From Bugula neritina (Eukaryota > Bryozoa > Gymnolaemata > Cheilostomatida > Bugulidae): 64,000 nt of DNA. The notes under the pieces were generated by a model. It saw only the letters and a program-made list of their open reading frames with translations, was not told where the DNA came from and made no database searches. Position numbers and translations under genes: made by a program. Each line of letters opens with the position of its first letter. Within the stretch, counting starts at the first letter, position 1. Below are positions 50,328 to 63,560 of this stretch, in pieces. The stretch lies in assembly GCA_964035545.1 (NCBI GenBank), contig OZ037768.1, positions 4,455,241 through 4,519,240 of the forward strand, written 5' to 3'.

Positions 50328-51651
50328 TTACTGCTCCGTAAGACGAGTCATTTTCATGCTGTCGGAGTTGCCCATGATGCGATCAGCAATGTGAAACTTG
50401 CTGCATACAAGGCAGATAGAGTTTATCAATAGTATAGACAGGTTGATTGATGCCAACACTGTTAAAGTCATGAGCTGGCTAGAATCAACAGGTGTGCTGT
50501 CTGGGGGTGATCTAGTAGGCGCTGGATTGGTCGTAGGTACTGGCACTATGCGTCCAGTACATTGAGATGAGTAACCAGATAAGGTGAACCCATAGGCCAT
50601 TTGTATAGTAGCCGAAGTACACCTGCAATAACATGGAACAAGATAGTTTAATGGTTTAAATTGCTGAGTCGCAGTTGGAATAGCATTTTTGTCTGCTTCA
50701 ACACATCTGACAGAAATTCACATGGTCTGCACTATCGAACAATTACCAAAAACATGACTGGTGTAAATTACTACCACCTTTTGACAAGATATTATTTTAT
50801 ACTTGACATGTTGCCTGTTATTTAGCAATGCTTAGCTTACAAGTTATAAAATGTTCACAAAACCGCTGCCTAAAAGCATTTAAAACTCAAGTTCAAAGTT
50901 ATGTTGATATACAAGTGATTCCTAATATTCAAGTATTGATGACGCTGTCACTCACCTGGCTAGTGATACAACGTACTTGGAAGACTCTCCATCATCAAGT
51001 TTAAAGACTTTCTTACCAAAGCACTCCAGAAGCAGTGTGCCATTTTTTACACAACCTGAGAACTTATCTTCCTGATTGAGAGTTATCACATTTCCGTGGG
51101 GGCTCGCCTTCACTGTTTCAACTTTCTCTTCACAGGCAGTGGTGGTATTCCATTTCTAAATCATAGGCTATGCTGGTATCGCATTTGTACACAAATGATT
51201 CATCATTACTATGCATTGATACGCTTAAAAACAGGTGGGGGGGGGGGGTTTGGCTGGCTCGCAAGAAGTATATCAACATTTTAAACAAATCTTAGAGTAC
51301 CCCAAGCAGACATTCAAGTTAAAATTTCATGTAATATAACATATTAGAAAGTTAATGTAAATTGTACATACATCTTCACATCCACAACAAAGACATACGA
51401 GATGGTGTAGCACTTACCAACTCTGAATCTTGTTTATACAGTAGCAGCTGGATAGGGTTCTCATATGCCACTTTCTGACTGTACAAAATGGTGAAGGTAA
51501 ACTCTAACGTTGATTTAGAATTGTAAGTTGCACTAAGGATGTCTTCATACCACTGTTCTGTAGCTCTTAGCTCGCCTTCGCTTACACAGTCTTGAGCTGA
51601 AACGGCACCTAATAACAGGACTAGAAACTGAGCCACTTTGAAAGTAGGCAT
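50328..51651 (-). CDS. Unrecognised single-pass type I membrane glycoprotein
   Basis: Family not recognised. Three minus-strand exons: 51418-51651 (an upstream in-frame ATG at 51687 is possible), 50956-51155 and 50328-50622 (stop TAA), with phases 0 and 2 that agree. From the ATG at 51651 the product is 242 residues. It has a signal peptide (MPTFKVAQFLVLLLGAVSAQ) and an ectodomain of ~150 residues with six cysteines (DC, AC, GC, EC, RC and QC) and glycosylation sequons WNTTT and NGT. A Pro/Thr-rich stalk follows (PVPTTNPAPTRSPPD, residues ~172-186), then a membrane span at ~196-218 (LMTLTVLASINLSILLINSI followed by CLVC) and a short cytosolic tail ending KMTRLTEQ. This looks like a cell-surface receptor or adhesion-type protein. 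It converges on TADA2A, with only 280 bases between the two stop codons. Confidence 0.8.
51237..51248 (+). repeat. Poly-G tract, 12 bases
   Basis: Twelve consecutive G residues in an intron of the minus-strand membrane protein gene (so C12 on the sense strand). Prone to length change and to sequencing error. Confidence 0.9.
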
Positions 51652-51687
51652 AATTTTTTTATGAAATTTTTTTCGTAGCCTGTTCAA

Positions 51688-53643
51688 AGCACATACAGTC
51701 TGCTAATGACAGAGCTTTGTCGTTTTGACCACTTGTGGATCCTCCCCCTTTTAAACTTTGTCACGTTATATACCTTAAATATCAGATTCACCAATTGTGT
51801 TTTTTCAAGTGTCATAAAATATATAATGGAAGCTCTTCAAATGATCGCATTATCTTACTATATCTCTATATATATTGTTCAACCTACGGCTGCATCTTTA
51901 TTTGTTGTAAATTATTAGGTGACACTGCGGGTTTTTGGGTTGCACTTTTCAAACAGTAGCCTACAGTCATTTCCTATCTGAAAGTTTAGTTAACAATTAA
52001 AACTTGTTTCATCTTCAGCAAAGAATATGCATGCCACTTTTGAGATATAAAATCACCTCTTGTGAAAGTCAAAAACTCAAATTGTAGAGCCAGCAAGTTC
52101 TTTTTAATCACAATCTAATCAGACCTATGAATGCTAAGCCCTCAACTTTACTGTGAAGCTCTAGACTTGGCCACACAATTTTCTATAGAAATAACATTGA
52201 TTGCAGCTCTTCTTCTATATTAAACCTAAAATCAATCAAATCAAATCAAGAGTAATGATCTTAAGCTATTGCTCTGTTAATCTCCCCAGGGATAAGCCTA
52301 AGGCGGCTGATGTTTGTCATACAGTAATTGTCTGATTGCTCCATAAATATAATATACTTTTCTAATCAAATCTAATTGTATTGTATAAGTCTTGCATTTT
52401 GCAATATGATTTCATTTGTTCAGTTAGATGTAAATTTTCCCAGGAAGTGTTTGAATAAAGTGTTAGTGACTGTTTATTCCACTGTGGCTGTTTCCCCCAC
52501 CTCCCACACTAAGTCAACAAACCTAGCACGCTGCATGGTCGTCAAGCAGTGTTCCGTTCATCTCCTCACAATCTATATTTCCTCCCACCAACCACAGTAA
52601 CTCAAATTGTGTATAACTAATTACAAAAATATATATTTAGATATAATTATATTAATTCATCTTTAATTTAGCTCTAATCAAATATTGGCTTTATATTAGT
52701 GGTTACATAATTTTTACAATCACGTTAGATATCAGTGTTTTATTTATTCTCCATTTTGTAATTACCCTTCATTTGACATAGTATACTCACCTGTGCACAA
52801 AAAAGCTCACCTGTAGGTTTGACAGCACTTATTTGTTGGCAGACATTTAATATTTATGTTGTGTTTATGTAACAACTGATAGTACATCTGCAAGCTCTGT
52901 ATGATCTCTTATGTAAGAGTATTTGTTTAGCTGTCTAAGATATTTTGTCACAATTTATTCTTAGTGATACATTTTTATGTTGTTGAAAGCAAATAGTATT
53001 AAAATTATATATTTGTGCTATACTTTGTACTATACTTGAAGATATATCGTACTATATACTTGAAGTTATACACAAAATATATTATATTATATATACTTTT
53101 ATATATATTATAGGACATATTATACTATGTTATATAACTTACAGGTATAATTACCATTTGCTACTGCATGTCCACTGATCGAAAATGTACACCCATCTAA
53201 TTAAAAAATTTAAATTGAAGTAAATTTTAATTATAAGTAAGAATTTAACAAAACGAAATAAAAGCAGTGTGACTCTCATATTATTGTGTTGCAGAAAACG
53301 TGTCTTTCAAAATATTTTATCTGTAAATTGCAATTTTTATTCTGCCCATAAAACATCTGTAGTAATACTTGAGTAGGTAAACAATCCTGTATAAATTCAA
53401 TTATTAAAACCTGTCATTTCTGAGTTCTGATTAATGATACCATTTATGGTCACCTTTAGTTAGACTAATTGATCTGTTCATCTAATCATTAATTATTATT
53501 ATGCAATTAACTCACATGTGTTTAGCAACAATTGTAATGGCATTTTTATGTGGATGAAGATTGGCTTATCATTGAGCGAGCACATTGTATATGCTATGCT
53601 GTAACAACACTGATTGCCTATAAATTACAGCTTCACTGATCAT
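51688..53643. other. Intergenic, no gene seen
   Basis: It holds the upstream flank of the minus-strand membrane protein gene. AT-rich, with no splice-bounded coding stretch. Confidence 0.55.
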
Positions 53644-53648
53644 ATCTA

Positions 53649-53700
53649 TCATATATATAAAGCCTCTCAACTGTGTAGCATCACCTGCTAATCTCTGTCA
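53649..53700 (+). promoter_or_regulatory. TATA-box promoter of the peptide precursor gene
   Basis: ATATATATAAAGCC (TATA box about 53651-53661) lies about 90 bases before the ATG at 53744, so transcription would start near 53680-53690. Tight TATA-driven promoters are common for neuropeptide and hormone genes. Confidence 0.55.
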
Positions 53701-53743
53701 TCCGCTCAGTGCATCACACATGTAAAACGTATAGAAAGTCAAC

Positions 53744-54698
53744 ATGGAACTTACTGGCTCTACACATTGCTTACACTGTGTCTTATTTCGACTTCAGTGG
53801 AACTTCTCTTTAAACAAAAGGTAAGCAGTTTGTATTTTTAAAGTAAAAGTAGAAATTTTGAGAAAAAGAAATGCAATAATCGGGCTATATGCTAATAATG
53901 TTATGTTACTAATAACAGTTCTCAAATTATTTGCAGAATAAAATAAGTGAAATACAATCTATCTTAATTTATCATTATGTTTAAAGTTAATTGCTACAAT
54001 ACTGGAAACATATATGCAAATATCACAAACAAAAATATTGAATTGTAAGTAAGAAGAAGCGCTTCAGGGAACAGTGTTTGTACCATAAGAACTTTGTCCA
54101 TATCAATTGTTTTTCAGCAACTTGTAGTTAATTAATATCAAAACTTAACAATAATATTGTTTGACAAAAATTTGGCAACTTTTCAATTTTTCCTTGACTT
54201 ATTTTCAACTGTTTTGTTTCCTTTTACAGATGTGGTTTCACCGTGTATTCAAGGATACTATTATTCACAATACTTCTTCTGTCGCTTTTGCCTGATGGGG
54301 GAAAAGCTCTCAGCCTTAACAGACTTCTCAGGCAACCTACAGCACCCCTTCTCAGTACCCCGGACACCGGGAGTAGCATAGAGCCCCCCATAAACCAGTA
54401 TAATTATCTTCAAAAATTGGGCAACAAAAACACCTTGCGAAATTATTTGAAATCATTAAGTAATAACAAGGAAATTAAAAAGTCAACAAAAGTATCAACT
54501 GAAAGCAATGAAAACTGGGATGGTGGGCTTTTAGCCTTTTCACTCTATAACAAGCAGCAATCTTCTAATCACCTTCGTGGGTTAAATAGTGGAATCGTTG
54601 CATTGTATGACCCTATGGGTGGCGGGCCTTGGGGGAAAAAGAAAAAGCGATCGCTACCAGAGAACTTTGACTTTGACTACGAAGGAGATGACTTATAG
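53744..54698 (+). CDS. Probable secreted neuropeptide/hormone precursor
   Basis: 181-residue precursor from two exons: 53744-53820 (donor GTAAGC) and 54230-54698 (acceptor TTTCCTTTTACAG, stop TAG), phase 2. A hydrophobic signal core follows a long N-terminal region (residues ~32-47, YSRILLFTILLLSLLP). The only strong processing site is at residues 161-166, GKKKKR: Gly for C-terminal amidation followed by a polybasic cleavage site. This gives a peptide ending YDPMGGGPW-amide (residues ~143-160 if cut after Arg142, GLNSGIVALYDPMGGGPW), or longer if cut at KK109-110. An acidic tail of 15 residues follows. There are no cysteines after the signal. The N-x-G...ALY-x-P arrangement and the position near the C-terminus faintly recall PDF/cerebrin peptides, but this is a tentative reading. 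The 5' TATA box and the AATAAA at 55102-55107 fit a compact peptide gene. Confidence 0.72.
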
Positions 54699-57600
54699 AA
54701 CATTTCGTGCGTGTGTCTACAAAGTGCCAAATAGTCGTGATATCTATCACATGTTAGAGCTACAAACATTGTCTGTATTATTGTTCTCTAATTCCTGCCG
54801 TCCTATTTTGTGTTCAACTATCACTTTTTATTTATAATACTTATATATATATAAAAAATTTAGACTTTCAACATTCCACGAATTTATGAAAAATAATTAA
54901 CAAGAGGTCATACAGAGTCCGAATTATATTAATTTATTCATCATGATTACATTTACATAATTTATCAAACCTCCCTAAAATATTAATATTATTGTGCCTA
55001 CAACACGGAGTGATTCAAAATTTATTTTGTTATATAGTTTTTCTAATATTATTTTGTTTCCCACACATGTGATTCATCAGATCTTTATATTTTTATATCC
55101 CAATAAAAGGTCAATTGCAGCAAAACACATCTGATTGTATGTCCTATTGCCATTTCATATGTTGTTTCAGCGGTCACTGCAATTCAGTCTTCAATTTCAA
55201 CACATGATAATTTACTTCCTGTTGTCAAACATGTACAAATTGAAAAGCTGGGCTAAAAACAAAAAATTATTGAGCAAAATATATTTCTTACTGCCCACAT
55301 TGAACTATAGCTTTACTGCTGTGTAGGCTAGACTATAATGATTTTAGCACCAAACTATAACAATGGTACTAAAATAATTGTTATGTTCAAATGTGCTCTG
55401 ATTTGCATTATGTGTGTTTTATTTAGAACCTAACTTTTAATTATTGGTATTATTTTCATATAAGCAGTAAAATGAAACATCATTGTTTTAGTTTAATAAC
55501 TCTACAATACAATACAATTGTTGGTTAGTAAACAGTGTGACTTGCATTGTTTTATATACTAGATAAATTAGGATTGTATACACATGTATACCAAGACATA
55601 TAAAGAGGCAGTCTGTAATTCAGATCTCATCATTGTTTTACATTTTAAAATGCAAAAAATCTAAATGTGCTGTTTATCATAGCATTGTTTTTGTTTACGA
55701 AAATCTTGGGAGCTGGCTATAATTATTTGTTTTCCCAAACAACAGGTATATTATAAAGTTGTCTACCTTTCTCTGTTTTGTGAGAGATGCTGCGCGGTAC
55801 GTCAAAATATTGTTAGAAACATATATTGCATTATTACAATATTATCAGAAATTGCACAGGTTAGTAGAACAACACTGTAATGGCACTTCTACAATAGATG
55901 AGAATATAACAAAAATGTATTGATAATTAAAGAGTAGGGTAAATATTTCTATGATTGAAAAGAACATATAGAAACTAAGTTTTTGGAAAAAAAGCACAGT
56001 TATTAAAAATCTTCTCTGAGAATTTGTTTGAAGGAATTCAGAGTAGCTAAAACATTCACTTGGTGTCTTCAGCTGCTAAGCTTTCTAAAAATACAACTAA
56101 TATATAATTATTGAAGCACGTGTTTATTCATTATAGACTAAATATAACTAGTTGTACTGTAAAAGTAAATTAGTAAATTATACAGCATAATATTATGATA
56201 ATGGTTGTTGGTACATATCAGCATAACTGGCCAGTAACATGAGCCAGATCTATTAATTCTTTTCAAAATATATAAATCAAGTTGTTCTAGCTTTTATATT
56301 TGAGGCAACGCCTAGAGTATATATAAGCCTAATATAAAGCAGGTCGTGGTGATGTTAAGATGAACACCTGTTCACATCTGCTCCTGCGTTACAGTAAAAA
56401 GCCCTCAAACCTTGTTACCAGCATAGTCCTTAGTCTACATAAAAGGATGTGTAATAGTAAGTGTTGGTGTTTGTTTATTGAATTCCTTTTCACAAACATT
56501 GTCCATCATTTCCTCATTACATTATGTCACTATAGAGATAAATTTTTTCAAGCCGTGTCTACGCTTTACTGCAATGTCTATTTGTTTCATATATCCGGAA
56601 CAGTACAATTAAGTTACAACCTTGAGCTATGATTCAATACAAAATATTTTCTTAGAACATGAATAACTCTTGAAGCATAAAGTTTGAAGCTGACCAATTA
56701 TGGTTTCCACGCCATTAGTTTAGGTGAAGCATTACTCAGGTTGTTGAATCTTTGTGTTGTGACAAGCTATAATCTCTGTAGGCATGTTTAAAGAGTCATG
56801 TTAGTATGCTGTAGAGTACGGCCATAGTTTGGACTATTGTCTACGTTTTATAGTGTAGATCAGTATTTGTATTCATGATAATATCATGTCTTAATTAGAT
56901 TGCATGTATTGGAAACTAACTTTTCATTAAAAATTGATTTGAATAAACAACCCTAAAGTTCTACAATATGTTCAATTTAATCAGCATTATACCTATCTTG
57001 ATAGTTTTTTATCATTTAAATTGAATGTAATATGATATAAAATAAAACTCTGCATATGGATTAGCACAACAAAATACATTGTATGATGGATAGGTTCCAG
57101 TAGATTACCCACAACTCCAAAACTATACAAAAACCATCAGCAGGGTCTTGGACCAGCTTAGTTGTTTCAAAGATAGATGAAGGTTCAGATATATTTCAGA
57201 TATCTTGCATTGCTGTAAAAGAAATTATGTTCTCACAAGATGTTGGGTATGAATTGTGTATAACAAGATAAAGAGCTTTAGAATTTTGCTGCTATTTACA
57301 GCTAAACATCATTTTCAACTTAAAACTTATGCATAATATATTATATAATACACAGAATAAACATTACATACATGATATATACTTGGTAGATGCATGATAC
57401 ACATAATATCTGTGTACTTAGTAAATAAATACTGCTTTTCAGGTATGGCAGTAATCCGAAAATTCAAACCAATAATTTCGAGCAGCTAGCATCACTAGTG
57501 GATAATAGTAACGGTTGTCCGCTTCATCACAGGTACTGTAGCAGAAATAAATCCAGGATGTCACTGCATTCCATTGTTGAGGACAGTTGCTTATAGCCAA

Positions 57601-59108
57601 GATTAAGTTGAATAGTACTATAATAATATTATCCGTTAGCTTGTTGATGTGTCATGAAAAGCAGAGGAATAGGTTGATGCCTTTAGATAATATCTAGATT
57701 CCATATGTGAAACTAGAGATAATGAGGAGAAATCAGGAAATCATCATCTCACATCCTATACTAATATATTACGGTTGATGGACTTAGATATCCTTTAGAT
57801 AACAGAAGATACGGATTTTAGAATGAAGTCATATAATTATTATATATTTAAAATGAACATTTTCATTGTAATTTCAATAAATAAATCATAAATGGCTCAT
57901 TATTGATTAGTATGAAAACTTATTACAAAACAGACTCCTACATATAAATTATATATATCAATATGTATTTATATTATATCATCATGACATGATGCTAGCT
58001 CCTATAAACCATAACATTAAAATTTACTAGAAATATCAGTAATCAAAATTTGCTCAAGACAAAGAGTAATTGAGAAATTTTATTATATAAAAATGTAGAT
58101 AAAGTTATTAATTTTACTATGAATTGTTCTATTAACTAGGCATGCGTGGCTATTGGTTTACAAGTAAGCTGCCGGCGATCATTATTGAAACTCCTAAGTG
58201 AAAAAGAGCCTTTAATACTTAGTAAATCACCTAAGTTTGTTGTTGATAATATCTGTTTCGTTTGTATCTTGTGTTAGACTACCTTAATGAGTCATACGTG
58301 TCCATATGAGAAATGACTCATGACCGTTCTATAATAATTATACTTCACAACTTTTGGAAACACTGTATTCAATTATCTGTGAAGAAGGAAATTTGGAAAA
58401 CCTATAACTGCATACTATAACAAAACATTCCCATATTTCGCAGCCCAGCTGCACTGTCACAGTACCATTTGAAGCATTGTTTTCGTTGAATTAATTAAGT
58501 TCTTGTGTAAACACATGTAATATAAATAGAGCTTTTATTCATTAAAAGATTTTCTATGAAGTTTGAATATTGTATAATAATCTAGCTGAATCATCACATG
58601 ACTGCATAGCAACTTCTCGTTGTTAAACTTTGCCAAATTTACTAACAAGTACCATAAATTTAATTCTGAGAAGTCGCAGTTTATGCCAGCAAATTTCATG
58701 TAAAGAGGAATAACAAACTAACATTTATTGTAATATTTACATCACATCATTGTCTCTTAAATAACATGGATACAAATAAATATATGTTTTTGCTCTTTTC
58801 TTAACCTCAACCTAAATTTTAAAAAGTTATAAAACATAATTTGAACTGATCTTAAAATTAAGATCTTGTGATTTTCACTTAAACCAACTTGGTTGAACAC
58901 ATATATAAATCTGTGCATTACGTTGAATGATTATAGACTATTATTAATATATTGATTACAAAATAGAGTATTATATGATATAATATAGCAGCACAAAGAC
59001 GATAAGTATTAATTATACTTATAGAACATATATAATTTCTATGTAGCATTATCACTGGGTATATAAGTATAAAAAACTATAATATATTGAAGCATAAATT
59101 GTACAGCT
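54699..59108. other. Intergenic, one very weak gene candidate
   Basis: It contains the 3' UTR of the peptide gene (AATAAA at 55102-55107) and the 3' UTR of YPEL5 on the minus strand. A TATA-like GTATATATAAGCC near 56318, an ATG at 56360, a donor at 56457 and an acceptor ending at 57442 can be joined into a 47-residue frame, but nothing in that product is recognisable. The rest is AT-rich with no signal seen. Confidence 0.5.
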
Positions 59109-60888
59109 CTATTGGTTAGACGAACTACTGTCTACACTCTCCCCATCATCAAAACCTTCTACCTCTTTCACCAAAGCTCTTTCCAGTATTACTCGGCCTT
59201 CCTTATACCTGCAAGCAACAAAAATACTTACGGTACATTTTTTTATACAATTTATCTTTTAATTTATGACTTGGATTACAAAAGTTTGACCCCAAAAAAA
59301 CTATAAAACAGTTTAAAAATGAATTTGAGTCAAGTGCTGTTAGTGCATAATAGGATTTAGTAGAACGAGAAAAGGTTGAGTAAGAATCCAGGCTATTTAA
59401 TGAAAAAGTGGTTATTTTCCATGCTGCCATTGGCAAAATAAAAAAAACTAAAAATGGAATTGCTTCAAGAAAAACATTAAATACACTAATTGTAAGCATT
59501 CATGTGGTATGTGTACAAATATTGTCAGGGTAATTTAGTTTATGTTACTATTTTAATGTGTACATGTAACCGACGTTATATTAGAAGCAGTGCAAACCAC
59601 TCTCTGCTGGTTCCTTACCATTAAGGCACCTACATCACTATTCTATAATACCTCACACAGAGAAACTTAGTTTATTACTATTTTATAGTTTGCTCTAAAA
59701 ATAGAAAATTGGCGGTTTAACAGTAAACAGTAAAATCTGATTGGGTCAGTATTTGAGCAGTCACAATATTTACATATAATATCTTGTCACAATGCTGGAT
59801 TAGCAATGCATAGCTTTATGCTTTAAGACAGTCATCAATTAGTAATTATTTTCTCTTTTCATGTGACAACTTCCACTTTTGTCCTTACTGAGGACTCCAA
59901 TATTTAGTCAAAAATAGTAATGAGGAAAAATTATTTGTGCTGTTTATTGGGCAACACTCCAAAGAAATAAGGCTAAAAAAGCCTGCCATTCACGCTACTC
60001 AGTGTTGCATCATAGTATTTGTCAACAATGCTGTGTTTGTATATATAGAGACATTACAGCTGCCAACCACTGCCTATAGTATACAAAAACACCAACCTTT
60101 GGCCTTCTTCCACAGCAAACTCATAAACCCATCCTAGTTTACAGTTACAGTTTTTGCACGCAACATCTCTCACCATGTGACGGCCTGTTAGCATGACTCT
60201 GTCTTGTAATTCACTGTATCTCAGGTTCACCACCTCAACGGAGAATAAAACACATAAGGAGCCCAGACTACCTAAAGTGCTACTTGTCTCAATATCCCTA
60301 TACAGCTTATACACTAGATTTAGTCAATCAAGAGACATAAATATTGAGTGCTGGCTAGTTTATTGGACAATTGAAGATTTGAATAATGCATTTCAAATGT
60401 AGAAATTATTTCCAATAACTAGTTGCAAGACACTAGAGTTTATCATCAAGCATCATGTGGTAAAGTTTAAATAAGCCATGAGTTGTTTCAGTAGACGTTT
60501 ACCAAAATTAAAGGTGCAGATAACTTCCATAAAGTATGTAAATCATAGAAGCTTACTAGCCATAGAAGCCTAGTGTTGGCAATACATTTTATTATAAGAA
60601 AAATATGAAAATTGATTCTAATGAAAAAAAAACAAAAGTTTAGAAGTTCAACATTTTACTAAAAAAGTTTTACATGCAACCAATAGCGAATTTCATTATA
60701 GTCTATAGAACCAAAATAAACTAAATATTATAATAAATTTTATTCACCTTATGAAAAAGAAATGCCCTGCCAGTGGCTCCAGTAAACCGAGTAGAAAGAA
60801 GCTGGTCTCTATTCGTCAAAGGGGCGGTACACTGAGCACATGTGAATATTCTCTTCCCACCAAGATGCTCCAAAAATACTCGCCCCAT
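59109..60888 (-). CDS. YPEL5: Yippee-like 5 (YPEL5)
   Basis: 125-residue Yippee zinc-binding protein; YPEL5 associates with the CTLH/GID E3 ubiquitin ligase complex. Three minus-strand exons: 60748-60888, 60097-60233 and 59109-59208 (stop TAG), with phases 0 and 2 that agree. The fold needs two CxxC pairs and both are present: C17/C20 (FTCAQC) and C73/C76 (ACKNC). Family hallmarks are [34 protein letters not shown] followed by [14 protein letters not shown] and [15 protein letters not shown]. The start [15 protein letters not shown] and the acidic Ser-rich end [11 protein letters not shown] match YPEL5 (vertebrate form 121 residues) rather than YPEL1-4. The exon 2 acceptor TCCGTTGAG lacks a long pyrimidine run, but phase and conservation settle it. 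Confidence 0.97.
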
Positions 60889-62239
60889 TTTTCAGTTAAA
60901 ACTGCGAAGTATAACATTCTTTCAAAGCATACAAATCCCTGTAATATACTATATATACAGTGTTAAGTTCTTCTGTTACTACGTATACACATTTTTGTCA
61001 AGACATGTACCAATTAGCTTTAAATACCCTACTCAGTAATTGAGAATCCTAAATTTATTTCTCTGTTAGTTTACACTTTACAGTAAAAACCTGCTAGAAA
61101 GGTTACTATAATATTATATTAATCATTAGATACTTTGTCTAATATATTAGAAACAACCATGTAGAACATCAGTTGACAATTTGAATAGTTTCTGTAGCTG
61201 ATCATAACATTAGTACATAATATTATGCCGCATCAGTGTCAAAATGTTGCCTCAAACCTATATTGAGCTGTTTACAATGTTTGGTAAGTATTTTGTCAAA
61301 CAATACAAAGGATAATTTTATTAAAATGTCAACAGTCCCAAAAAGATTCAGTATGCGCATAACATATGCTCTGTTAATTTATTAGGTGTTCATAGAATTT
61401 GATTTCAGGCTAGCTGAAAAATTATAGATTGCCCTATTCAGCTTTAAGTAAAAAGTACAGCTATAAGATCAAAAAGCAAATATTTACAAACATCAGTAGA
61501 AAAAGTAAAATGCTACAATCACATTTTAGTTTGAAAAAAAACAAAATGTGTATTTCAAAGTACAAATTGTACTTCAAGTAGTAAGTTTATGCTACCCATA
61601 ATTTAAATTAAAAGACTAAAATAGGAAAAACTTTACAAACTCCTATAGAGTAAGGCTAGGTGACCTACCAGAAATGTGGTAAGTGCTGATTAAAAAAAGA
61701 TATAAATAGGGATACAACTATGCTAACAGTTAACAACTTATTTCAACAAAAATATTAGAATAAACTGGTTGGGCTTTCAAAACTTTGAGTGTTATACAAA
61801 ATTAAGTGTAAGGTTATAATAATAGGTAGTTATAATCATACTGATACCCAGAGTTACACTCGCACTGATTTCAAATTAGTATCTCAACAATCGAGTAATT
61901 TAGTTCTACTTTAATTACCATTCCAAACCATATTTCATAGAGATAACTGGATAAGCATACTCATCGCCCGCATAAGCACAATCCTAATGATACTCACATT
62001 ATGTTCATCATGATGATTGTTAAAAAATCCAAACTTGTACTTGTAAATTAATTTTAGTGAGAGTGAGGTAGTTTAACTTTAACCTCCTCATTATGAACAA
62101 TAATTCAATAACACTACGAATTTATTAACACTAAAATTAGTATTACAATATTTGTAATTGATTTGTTTCAAGTCTTAGTATTACTTAAAGTTTAACTTTT
62201 AAAGTTCCTTCAACTGTAAATATTATTAATTAATTACTA
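60889..62239. other. Upstream flank of YPEL5
   Basis: It presumably contains the YPEL5 promoter and any leader exon (minus strand). No clear TATA box, RNA gene or coding exon was seen. Confidence 0.5.
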
Positions 62240-63560
62240 TTTTCATCATGATGATAATAATATTAACTAAAAATTATATTATTAATATTATTATCAAACA
62301 CAATGATAGTGAATCAATGACTAGGATATTGAGTTTGACTATAAAACTGACTCTGAGTACCACTATTACCATCAGTACTAGTAATAGTGCTAGTATTACT
62401 ATTACAGTAATATTATTACTATTAGTATTACTATTAGTATTGCTATTAGTAGGAATTACATTTACTCATTTTGATTTAGTTTTACTATCAATTGTTTTAC
62501 ATAAATCATCATATTAGGTAGGTTTTTATACTGCACAACTTGAAATTACAATTAAAAAATGGTGTAAAATAGCTAACTGTTTATTTAATTAAAGTTGGTG
62601 TTTTTTTTAAGTTCATTACATCTATTATAGTAAAAACACAGTTATTCATGATCAAAACATATCTAAACCGATGATTGTTTTGGAAATATTATGTTTTGGC
62701 ATTAGTGACGATGATTTGATAGGTTACTGCAATAATTCAAATTATATTACCTATCAGAATCTTTTGGACTAGATCTAGTGCGAGAACGATGAAAATTGTT
62801 ATCGCTACAATTTAATGATACCAACACAAAATAATACATTCAAACGGATTAAAATCAGCGCGTTGCCCTAGATATCCTTGCACATTACTTTTTGAAAGAT
62901 AGAAAGTAAATCAGTCTCACTGAACAGTGGTTGGTGATGGGATCAGTGATGCTCACAATGAATATGATGGTCCTTTTTCACTTTTCATTTTAATTATTGA
63001 TTATTAATAAATGCTTGTACTTGTAGTAATATAGTTTAGTTTTTTTAAGTTGCAGCTCATTCCACCTCACTGTATTAACTTTAAATTGCTTTAAAGTTAA
63101 AACTTGAAGTTGAAGTTTGATACACTTACAGATTTGATCATCATCATGATCATGATGCACCATTAATTTTCAAATTAAGGCTAAAAGAGTAAAACTAAGA
63201 GTAACTGTAAGTGATATATTGATAACATTCTGATCATTATGACTAACAGATAATATCACTATGTAATATGACCCGATGACGATAGTCATAGTATAAGTAT
63301 AACTATAAGTATAACTAGTATAAGTATAACTACTACTAGTACTAGAGACAGAGTATTGCTATTAGTATTAGTAATACTGATTAGGATTAGTATTCTAATA
63401 GTATTAGTATTACCACTACTACTGCTAATAGTAATAGCAATAACTAATATTATTACTATTATAATTATCTAATAATAATACTACTACTTTACTACTATTA
63501 CTGTGTTAGTATTACTATTACTATTAGTGTTACTATAGCCATAAGTATTAATAATTAACT
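62240..63560. repeat. Degenerate simple-sequence region, ACTATTAGT/TAATAGTAT-like
   Basis: Long runs made of trinucleotide-like words (TATTAC, TAGTAT, ACTATT, AGTAGT) on both strands, densest at 62340-62460 and 63280-63540. A shorter, similar patch occurs at 40240-40500 in the first TADA2A intron (AGGACTATGAGTACTAGT). The open frame at 62248-62517 is produced by this composition. Confidence 0.7.

Noticed and set aside
59203-59499. Minus-strand hydrophobic 98-codon frame overlapping YPEL5
   Set aside because: It runs through the acceptor of YPEL5 exon 3 in another frame, within an intron.
62248-62517. Thr/Ile/Val-rich 89-codon frame near the window end
   Set aside because: Arises from the degenerate trinucleotide-like repeat; no family or splice support.
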